From: Phoronis australis
Lineage: Eukaryota > Phoronida > Phoronidae
NCBI GenBank assembly: GCA_002633005.1
Contig: NMRA01000389.1
Span: forward strand, 200,041 to 264,040
Direction: 5' to 3'
DNA length: 64,000 bases
Shown: piece after piece, positions 12,511 through 24,500 of the stretch
Numbering within the stretch: position 1 is the stretch's first letter
How the letters are laid out: every line of letters begins with the position of its first letter
Translations under genes and position numbers: made by a program
The notes under the pieces: model-generated
Told to the model about the DNA's origin: nothing
The model's input: the letters and a program-made list of their open reading frames with translations, nothing else
Database searches by the model: none

Positions 12511-15500
12511 CTGTAATGCATGAAAATGGCCTCCAGTAGAAGGATAAACTTTCAGCATAACGTAATGCAATAGAGAACATTCGAAATGCAATTCTTCAGC
12601 AGTTAAGGAGAGCATGAAACTGACTTTCACTTGACCCAAATTTAAATCCCAGCAAGCAAGATTATCCGAGTTGACAAAAAGACAATGCAATTTCTTTCAT
12701 ACATGGACACATTGCAACATTGGACTTAATGTTGCGTGAATCATTCTAATTTAAAACGTCCAAAATATATGCATGGGAGAGGTGGGATAACAACTAAGAT
12801 ACGTTTTGATGAAATATTGGTGAAAAACATCTTTGCTAGAGAAAAATCAACAGTTTTGGAAATAACCTTTATAGGGGGAGACAACCCCAGCTGAAAAAAG
12901 GAAAAAAACTGCATGCTTTTTCAAAAAATCTAATCATGAATGATCCCTAAAGCTGAGTGAATTCACATTCACAAATTACATATCATACCTTGGATTACGT
13001 CTGACTTCCCGTTATCCAGATTAATATACCATAAGTGGCTGGCGTGGTGAGTACTAGCGAACAAATCATAGCCATTGTGATGGAGAGAGGCGATAAAAGT
13101 CACATCATCCACAGGTTCTGTGAGCCAGTTCTCAAAAGCATAAACCAAGTCACCTGCATACAAAATCAGTAATTATAACAATAATCATAATAGTGGTTAT
13201 AGTAATCATAATAATAAATTCATTTTCAATCTATTAGTCCAAAATAACACTGTAACCATTTGATGCTAAGTTTTTTACCGAGGAAACTGCAATTTAATCC
13301 TCCATTAAGACAAAACAATCCATGACAGTTATAATTGGTTCTTGGAGGATTATCAGCAAATTCAATAAAAACTCTAACTCTAAAACTTTGACCATTTTCA
13401 ATCACCAAAAATCTTTACCCATTTATCAAATATTCAGTCCCTAATAGTCCAAATCTGTACACAGAAATATATTTTGTTATTTAGCAAAACTGGTAACAAA
13501 AAATCAACAGCATACCATTATCAGTAATTTTGTGGACAGTGATGTGTTTTTCATCTTGTAAGCGAATGAAATGTCGGTTGTCCGGGGTTACAAAAGATTG
13601 CCCATGCATATCCATTGTTTGGATAATAGAATCGGTGATATAATCCAAGATGAGTTTAAATTCAGTGTTGTCCTTTGGCTCACAATCAACAATAATCTGA
13701 CCACCTGCAAAATATATGATATTCCATCATTTGAAAGGTGATGAATTAATACATATTTATTCAGTATCACTTGAAATAATATGATGAAACAATACTGAGT
13801 TGCCAGTATCACTTGAAACATAATGAAACAATCCAGAGTATTCTGTGTATCACTTGCAATGACACCAAGACACAGTACAATATCCAGTATCACATGAAAT
13901 GTTATGAAGAGATAAAGCAGAGTGACCGGTATCACTTGAAATGATACAACGAAACAACAGAATATCCATCATTTGAAAAATTATGAAGAAATGATACAGA
14001 GTATCTAGTATACCTTGAAATGATTATAATGAAGCAACAGAACATTGCAGTATCACTTCAGCAGCACCAACATTGTGCAATTTTAAGACAAAATGAAAGT
14101 TCATAAAATTGGGTTTTTAAAATGACTTTAAGTGGTAATGTACTTTCACAACAGGAGTTGACATATTTATTTAATTAGAATGGAAACATGCTAGAAATCC
14201 ATTGACTTACGAATGGCGATGAATGCAACATGTTTCGGCACGCATTTATATTTGGCGAGATCCACAGAGCTGACAATAGCCAGTGTCTTCATGTCAACTT
14301 TTACCAGAGTCTGCACATCTCTTCTTGTCATGTAAGCATACTTGAAATTGTGTTTGATGTCACTGCTTGGTGGAACAAACAGGTCTTTAACCTAATAACA
14401 CCAAAAAATACAACACAATAACAACAAATAGCAATCTCATAACTGGTAAAGTAAATAAAAACCCACTCCAGCTTCACCCAGCACAAAGTACAATCCTGCA
14501 TAAGGGTAAATAATTTCAGGACATTGCTTATTTCTTATGACAAGTGCAAATCAAAACAGAATAACAATAGACACATAATAGCCAGCTTCCCATGTTATCT
14601 CTTATACCCTTTCTATTTTTCCTAATCCTGGAATAAAGAAACTCGGCAATACTATTTACCAAGTTGTGACTGAAGCTTGCTCAAATCCCACCAATTACCA
14701 GCAGGGATACTGAGTTTCAACCACATTGCACAGTATTCCTACAAGACTTCTGCAAAACTTCTCAACACAACTACCAGTTTTTGCTACAAACAGAACACGC
14801 GAGCATCACGACCACTACTTACATCAGTGAACATGTGGTCCAGTGCCTGTATGTCAATCAAGGAATGGAACATTCCCACACTGGCACTTCTGATCACTTG
14901 TACAGCATTGGGCCCAGTGGTGCCATCCTCACTACTCCAACTCATCAACCACACCTGGTCCATGTTTTCCTCATAGTGGAGCTGAACTGGGGTCAGCTCA
15001 GTGGCCAGAATCTGAAATCATTGTTCTCAAAGGGTAACTATAGGTACCTAACATGCTCAATGGGAATGTTATCAAAAACAGTGTAACGCGTGTGCGCTTA
15101 ACTGCAACAAATGTATGACTCACAGCCAAGTATTAATCTCCAGTTGCTGTTCCATCAGCTAACTGTAGTCCCCTGCAATGGATGCAGTTGCAATCATTAA
15201 CTGTTATAGTAAGAGGAAATTTCAATTTTGAAAATTGCTGCCTCATTAGGCTTTTAAATGGAAAGTAGCAAAAAGACTACCTATATGTCACTACTTTTCT
15301 CAATTTTTATTGCAACTTGTTATCCCAAACACTGAGAGGTTGACAAATTGAGCAAGATTTTTAATTGTTATATCGCTGAATGCGATTCCACACTCTGCAT
15401 CCTTAATGTATCATAAGGCACTTTAACAACAGGAGTTCCTTGATCATTTAAAGTTTTACACAGTGACAGTGATAGTCTGGGTCAGACTTAAATAAACTAG

Positions 15501-18500
15501 GTACGCTTCACAAAGAGACATCTTCAGATTCACAACAGGCTATGAACCTTGTTGATGTCAGAACTTAACACAAACTCACCTGAACAGGCTGCATGGTGGA
15601 GGTCAAGTCAATAACGAGGACTCTGTTTAACGACGGCTGACTGGCGTATAGAAACTTGTTCTTTACATTAACGGCAGGACCCCACTGACATGTAGCTGAC
15701 TTGCAAAGTGTGCTAGTCTCCTGCTTTGGACCTTTGCTGTGTATAGGGTCGGATAATTTGAGAGAGAACGACTCAACACAGTCCTTGGCATGCACCACAG
15801 TGTACCCGTTACTGTGGAATGTGGCGAACATCTCGGTCGATTTAGGCTCTAAAATGAGACACCCACGGTCAATAATAATTTGAAATGCAATGTGAAGTGT
15901 CAACAATGACATGTGAAGTGTCAACATGCACCCCCACACTGCACCTCATAATGACAACAGCTACATAGTGATGAAAACAGCATGCACACAGAATGGTGAA
16001 GTATTGCATATTTATACCTGTGAACTCTTCATGGATTTACCCATTTCATCACCAAAGGCAAACCATTTTCATTGAGAACGGCTTCATTCAGAAAGAGGAA
16101 AAGTAGTTGCAACCCCATGTAGATCATCTGTTTCAGCCCATACTGTCAGGTTAGGTTAGTACAAGTAGATCAATACCTCTCTGAACCTTCTGTGTGGTTT
16201 TACAGTTGACTGTTACAGAGAGAAATTACTTAGGGCGATCCATCTTATAATATAATTTAACTGGCTACAGTCATCTTTCATCATTTAACTGATAACTGGG
16301 TTGAGTTCCATAGATCCAATACTCTTGTGAAGGAAGCTAGTGTGATCATGTGCCTGCAATACATGGTGATACCTCATCATGAGGTTCTTGCATCTATGGA
16401 ATGCACGACCAGTTGAACACTTACGAGAGTTGACTTGTTTTGGAGTGACAAACAATGTGGATATGTCCTGAGCACGGCCAGCCTCATTAACAGCCAGACA
16501 CTTGTATACGCCTGTATCTGGACGGTCCTGGACATCGCGAATCTGCAGTGAAGCGTTGTTTTCTGAAATTATATAGATAACAATAAGAGAGTAGGAAAAA
16601 ACACTGTGCAAAAACAGTGAAACTTGTGAGAAATTTAAACAAAATTTAAAAGCAATTTAATTTTATTAATAATTCATGCAGTGGTCGTCTAAAAACAGTG
16701 GAACTCGTAAAACATTAAAGCAAAATTTAAAAAAAATTTTAATCAGTAATTGATGCAGTGGCCGTCTGCTTTCAACAGGCTGCTTAAATTTCAGTCGTAA
16801 CAAAATTTTAAGGATACAGGTGCTTATCCCTACTGAAATTGCCTGGCTACAATTTAAGGGGAACAGAACAACACAAAACTAGTACAACAGAAACGCAACA
16901 AACTTAGTTTTCCCATTAACGTATAGTGTACCCTTGTTTTAGAACAGAATAGATTTCTGAAATTAGGACAGACTTCTGAGTTAATAAAATTGGTCAATAT
17001 GATCAACGTTTTTTGTTAATAGGGAAAGACATTTTTCACGCGAAAGCATTTTTCTATCTTGAATCGCTTGGCAACATGCTAACTGAGGATATCATTAATC
17101 TGCATTTTTTCAGGACCAAATTTCTCATTATTTTAAAACTACATGATGTCTAATTTCTAAGATTATTTTTTGTATGAAATTAAGAATTGTTCACTAATTT
17201 GATACAAAGCGCAATGTCCGATGGCTTACGGACTCTTTGACGAATTTCTTGTAACCTTTACCTACATATTGACCCAAGAGTGTACTATCTAACACCAAAA
17301 TATATTTCTACCTGATGTCTCTGCCCTCTAGCTAACATCAGAAACACAAATTCAAGGACAATGAATAAATGGCATTGTTTTCTCCATAAGTGAATTGTAA
17401 CTAGAAGAGCATACCACTAGCACCTCTCGTGTGCAGAATTTCTTGAGTATAAAACGATGTGCAAGCATTTATTAAACAAATAATAGACATTGCAGCTGTG
17501 TATTCAACAAATCTAGTGAATGGCATGAACACTGAGCAACTTTAGGGAACTCATTGTGTCAGTCTACTGTTTACCAATCACAGCTGGATCCCTACTCTTG
17601 TGTCATGCTTTAAAACAAGTAAACAAACTAAGTCACAACACTCATCCATTAGTGAGGTGTTGGAACTTGTCACATTCTTTTAACAGATTAGCAAGAATAG
17701 GAAATATTTATTCAAAGCAATTCTTACCAGACTTAAAATAATGTTTATTCTCATCTGGTATAGGAAAATCGTTGACCTGCCACTGTAGCTTAGGGGCAGG
17801 AATACCATCAGCACGACAGCTTATGGCAACGTCCAGGCCAGTGTGGTAATACTGAGTGGGTGGATAGACTTGGACAGAGGGCGCCACTGTAAAAATACAA
17901 TGTAAAGGTCACAGTGAGAATGATGAGTCATGGTCAGTGTAATGATTAGGTACTTGTGCCTTTGCCAAATGAAGATTGGTTAAAATGATGACCTCGGACA
18001 GTCTGTGACTTATTGCTATACATTTGATCTGAAATCTCGACAAGTAATTTTTCCCCTCAAATACCCTCACGCATTTGAACAGACTTCTATTCAACATATT
18101 CTAATAATAAAAAGAAATCCTCTAGCACCACTTTGTAAATATCAAATTCACCTGATGCCAACTCAACTATGATGTCACGACTGCCTTTGCAAAGATATGA
18201 ACATACTCCTGACAATGCTTGGCTCTATCCACAACTAACAAGTTGAACATAGAATTTCAAACATAACTAAGTGACAAACTTACTGATGACTCTAAGCTGA
18301 TGTGTCTGTACAACAGATGGGTAAACCTCATCATGACAAGTGAAGTTTCCCGCGTGATGCAGACCAACTGGACTGAGGAATAACATGCCATTCTGTGATA
18401 CCTGCAAACGAACACAATATGACAAAGTTAGTACCTCAAACTGTGAAAAAAATCAATATCCCTGGATGGATATACAGATGTCAATTTAAGTACAAGTGAA

Positions 18501-21500
18501 ACTGTAGATGCAATGAAAAAATAATAATTAAATACAGAAGAATTGATTTAAAACTATTATACATGCATTTAGGTCCACCTGCCAAGAGATAAAATAATGT
18601 GTTCATTTAATAACAATATTCGCCCCAAGTGTTTAAATGCCATCATATGCAATTTTTGCTAATGCCATAAAATATTAATACACCTATGCCATTTGAATGC
18701 ATGACGCAGAAGTATTCCACAAAAAGCTAACAACACAGACACCTATTAGTCTGCCTGACTATTGTAATGGTCAATAGAGGTGATACCTTGATGTCATGTT
18801 GTGAGATGGTTGTCAGATCTACGCCATTTCTTTCCCAGATTATGCGAGTCGCCCCAACCACATCACACTTCAACTCTACACTCTCTGATGGATCACTAAC
18901 GGCTATGACATGGAACACCTTTGGGCCCTCTAGGTAAACATTTGGTACACCTGTGAAGGAAAATCATCGAGTTAAGTTAACATATGGGCACAGACTGGAG
19001 CTTTTGAATATAACCGACCCTACCTTGCTCTCATGTCATGCCTATCTAGGGTTGGAACAAGCTTAATCACTTAAAACAGAAAGACAATGTAATTGGTGTT
19101 ATCTGTACTAAAACAAAAATCAATGGTTATTGTTGACATATTTAAACATTTATTAGCATTGCTCTGAGGGCTGTTCCAGTAAAATCTGTATGGGAGGGGG
19201 GGAGGGCACCTTTTTTTCGCACCCACCACCCATATTTTTCATTTATTTCTTCAGCCTACCACCCGTAATTTTTTGTAAAATTGAAACGCAACCACCCGTA
19301 ATTTTTTTTTGTTCTTGTGGTTCACTGCACAGGCGCTTGAGTTTATGTGTTCCTCCATCACCATTAACGTCATTCATTACTAAGAAAACATGTTTCTTAT
19401 ATATGGTTATAAGCCATCGAGAAATTTGAGCACCTGTGGTTAAATGGTGTTATGGGCATGCCGATGAGGAGATCGGAGGGAGTGAAAAAGTCGGAGCTTT
19501 TTGCAAGTTGCATTTTTGTTTCAGTTTTTGATTCTGTGCGGATTGTTTATAAAATTTACTAAAATTACCCACCATCAAACATTTATGGCCCAATGAAACA
19601 ACGACCTGTAAATTTTTAATTTTCTGAAGTATGACCACCAGCCATTTTGAATTTAAATCAAACGCAACCACCCATAAATTTTTATTTCAGTTGCCTTCCC
19701 CCCCCTCCCACACAGATTTTGCTGGAACAGCCCTGATATTTAAGAATGCAGACAACGTTGAAGCAACATTAGTGTACATAACGCTTAGTGTACTGGCGGA
19801 TGAGTCACAATCACAATCTCATATTGTTGAAATTGTTTTTCGCTGTAACACTATCAAAGTTGTTGCCACACACCAAACTTGAACACATTGTGTTACAACA
19901 GGCTACTATACTAGCAGAAAAATGAGTTATTTTTAATTATATTATGTCTGTGGCAATTAGTGAAAGGTTGGCACCACATCTTTTACGAAATTACGCAGAC
20001 CAGTTTTAGTAAGGAAAGATGAAGTTGTGGTCAATGAAAACTTGTTTTTTCCATAAGCAACAATGAATTGTAAAACTAATCAGTACTTTGGAAATGGGAG
20101 TAAATGGGAAATAGTACTAATATACTGCAAGAACTGAAGCTTACCGAATGCCAAGTGGAACTCGTCAATATCAAGGTAATCATTTGCAACACGAGAATCG
20201 TCAAAATTCAACATGTCTCTCAGCTGGCACGACGAAGACAATTTCTGCAGGTGATCTCGAGTTTGTGTGTAGTCCAACTCCCATTTATCAAGAAGGTTAT
20301 CGTAGTTCTTATCATAGTAATTAAACATGGCATTCACCAGGAACGGACTTTTGGCACCTGGAATATGAAAGAAAATTCTTCTTCAATCAACAAGTAACTG
20401 ACATTAACATCATGAACAGTTCATAAGTTGGTGGTAGCATGAACACAATCACATAGTTGCTGACAATGTCAAATTGAACAGTTCATTAGTCACTGTTGAT
20501 ATGATAATTATATACATTGGACCTGTCACTCATTAGGTGCTGCATCTCATTTCCTAACCAGCTGCTATGAATGATTCTTATCAGTTGGGATTACAGGAAG
20601 TGCCTTACCACAGCCCCCTTGGACCATAATGGGGGTCTCTTTTGTATGGGGATCAGGGAACAGAGATGAGTATTAGTGACAACCGCATGTTCATATTCTT
20701 CCCTGCCCATTTTAACCACTGTGGACTATAAAAACTTAATCTTTAGTGGAAAATTGAATTTTTTCATTGTTTGAACAGCAAAACTTGGTCAATTACAACA
20801 GGAGGAATTTAGGAAGATAATGGACATTGCAACTGCTGTTCCAACCTTGTGTTCTGTAACCCGACTCCCTGAGCAACACAATCTGGCGACTTGACTTGTG
20901 CACACCACCGTCTATCAGAGTGGTCTTAATACTCCCAAGGAATGCAGTGAAATTTGAATGGGGGAGCGTGTCATGCTGACAGTGACAAATTAAAGTGATC
21001 AGTTTACAAGTCAATACTTAACATTTGATCAACCAGTTATTGAATGAACATGATTTCTTAAGACAGTGGTTGACAGGATGTGGAATGCGAACAGTTCACA
21101 AGCTAATGGTTGACATGATGAACACAAAGTAACTACTATGAATAACGGGCAGTGACAAAATGGACTGTTCATAAGTCAATGGTTGATAAAATGAATATTC
21201 GACCAACCAATGGTTAAGAGCATGAATATTCGATCAGTTATTCACACACCAGAAAGATGAACCAGTTCAACTTATGGAACAAATTATACAAAACAAACAT
21301 AAACTGAGGTATACTAGACAAGGTAATTTACATATTCAATTACAATACCGTATGACAAAACATACTACTGCTCTTTGAATTTGAATTTGACTTCAGAAGA
21401 ACTGTCCATGAACACCAAAATTTGTCTCCTTAGCAGTTAAGCAAGATATCTAAAGCACCCTATTTGATAACCCGAATCTTAAACAAGATGGCCAAAAAAC

Positions 21501-24500
21501 ATGATGACTGAGCTTTGCATAAAAATTATACCATCACAGATAAGAACTGAAGTAAAACTTGTGTTTAGATGTCGTAAAGTGCAATAAACTCAAGATCTGT
21601 ACACTACAATTGATCGATGGCACTAGGATAATTCTCATCCGGCCTCCACCATTTAATAAACAGTTGCATTACTCTGCAATTAACACTTCCTGCCACACTT
21701 TCCATTGGTTTAAGTCTGCTCAGACGCCTGGAGGCCTTATCAATAAACATAAGCTGATTTACACATTAACTGTATTGATGTTACATAGCCATTTCAAGCC
21801 CTAATGGATGACTACAGACAGCAAAGTAGAATATGTAACTTGTGAGAATAACTGGTGGAATACTCTCTAATCCAGTCAAGCAACTCCAGCTGATTGAATT
21901 TATTTGAGTTCAAAGTAGGTCTGTGAACTATACCTCCAGTTCGTTTGCACTCGTCTCTGCCAATTCTGTCACAATGGTACTCTAGAAGTTTATCTTTGAA
22001 CAGTTTGTATGAGTCCTGATCACATGTCACATCACTGTTCTCCTTGTGGGGTGCCAGGGTGGTAGTCTTGGTCGTCAGTTTATACAACTTTGGTTTCAGA
22101 GATGGCAAGGTTGTTGTAGCCTGCAAATTATGTCTACCATCAACAAAATCATCTCTGCGAACACATTCATTAATGTAAGGTGCATTCACAAAAGCTAGAT
22201 ACTAATTTGACAATATCCTGCAAGAGTACACAACTTAAAGATCAGCATTGCCTATCAAACTAAATGACTTTAAAACTGAGGATTACCTAAAGGTTCAAAA
22301 AGCTTTGAGTGAATTCTTCAAGGACCATTTAGCAATAGGCACATGCGGAATGTGAAAAAGAAATATAGCATCATTTTATTTTTTGTTTATAAAATGAGTA
22401 AAAAAGTTTCAGATTTATCACTGCATGGTCACAGGAAGTGTTGCTGGACTTCTCATGTTACCAGCCAAATTGCAGTGATAAAGTGAAACTTGGATGTTAC
22501 ATAAACAGGTGATGATAAGTGTCCGCAAAAGAGTTTTCCAATTCATGGTCACCACATTTTTCAGGAAGCACCCTTTTGAGGCTATTTGGATGCTAACTTT
22601 GTCACTTCAGAGAAAATAACCTTCCCTGGTAGCCTCAACTGAGTGCACAATATCCCCTGTGAACAGTTCCTTGGTTACATTTCTACATATAAACATAAAC
22701 AATTCACTTTTCAGTTCAGTGTTGTTTTTGAATTTTAGAATCCAAGTTTTTTAGACACTATTACACTATAAAAATCTCAGTCTTTAACCCGGTCGGTTAT
22801 AATTTCTACATGATGGAGTAAATCACATAACTGCTAATCACTCCCTGTACACTTCTTAACTTATACATTCAAACTTTACACACAACTTCAAAACACAGAA
22901 CAACGTTATTCAAGTGTATGCCAAACTACACCACTTCAAAGTTTCATCAACCCTGCTTCATAGTTTCAACTTAAGGTGATCATTGCCAGAAACGACATAA
23001 AATACCAATGTAGTTGTTTACTTAAGACAAGTAATGTAGTTGTATGAAATTATTTTCCTAATGTAACAGTAACATGCATGCCTGATTCACATCACCTTTT
23101 GCTTATTCTTCATTTGAAAACTGAGATCCTTCTTGAGGACCCTTCCAGTGTCCATTGTCTTTCTTGGCTCAGACGCCTTCTTCTTCCCATGCAGCCGTTC
23201 ATGTTTCTTTGTAGAATGTCTGTGTTGTTTGCCATCACCAACATCTAATAAAAATCAAATCATAATCTAAACAAGAGCAACGCGGAGCATTGAAATACAC
23301 CCACGAAGGCATCGCAAATGGTGTGCTTTTAGGGTTATATGTATCATAAAAATGGCCACTAGATGGCGCAAAAATGTACAATCCATCCAAAAACGGGCAC
23401 ATGCCATATTTCATAAAAATCTGTCAAGGAACTTCAGAGAAACAAAGGAAAACAGAAAAAAACGAAATTGCCACTGGTGGGCACGGCGACCGTTTGATCC
23501 GCCTTAAAGTCGTACGTCATCTTCATGTAAATCCACTTACTAAATTAAAGATCTTGCAGTGGGTTTTGGAGATACAGCTATGGGCGCAACCAAAACAAAA
23601 CTATCACTAGGAGGAGCCACAGTAGTCAGTCTCCATCATCAAATTTCCTCTTCACGCTGAAAACATATACGCCAATGTTCAAAACCATCCCCAGAATGAT
23701 TTGGTTGACAGAGGGGTGGACGCCAAAAACAAGATTTGAAAACACCAAAAATGGCCACTGCATGGCGCAAAATAACTCGATTCCATCCAAAAACAGAATG
23801 ATAGCGTCATCTCACCAATAGATGCCTTTATTCAAAATTTTATGAAAATCTGTTGAGTACCTTTGAAGATACAGACTGGTAAATATAAAAAACTAAAATT
23901 GCCACTAGGAGGCACACCAGGGGTCAAATCCGTCCAAAAGTCGTTGTCGTTCGTTGACAACATCACATAAATACACTGCAAATGGTTTAGGATATACAGC
24001 CATGAGCGCAAAAGAAACAAAACTGCTACTAGGAGACGCCACAGAAGTTGAACTCGTTGGAAAATCATTGTCAGCCATCCACTTCATAGCAAAAACATAC
24101 ATGCCAAATTTCAAAATCATCCTTTGAGCGGTTTGGTTGATAGAGGGGTAAAAAACAGACTGGAAAACAGTAAAAAGGGCCACTAGGTCCATCCAAAAAT
24201 GAAAGGATAGCGTCATCTCGCTAATAGGAGCATATATACCAAATTTTATGAAAATCCATTCAGGACTGTTGAAGATACAGAGGTAAACGTAAAAACCTAA
24301 AATTGCCACTAGCGGGCACACCGGTGGTCGAATCTGTCCGAAAGTTCACTCATGCCGTCCCATTCACAGAAGGTACACAGGTGCAAAATTTCATGAACAT
24401 ACATCAAGGCGTTTTGGAAAGAAAGCAGCGGACGCCGGACGGACGGAAGGACGGACGGATGGAGATGACGGCATAATGCGTCCATATATAAATATGTGGG

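Noticed and set aside
22123-22189. Alternative upstream acceptor (GTTCGCAG) extending FSTL exon 6
   Set aside because: The phase-0 acceptor at 22121-22122 joins correctly to exon 5. The alternative would also need a different phase from exon 5.
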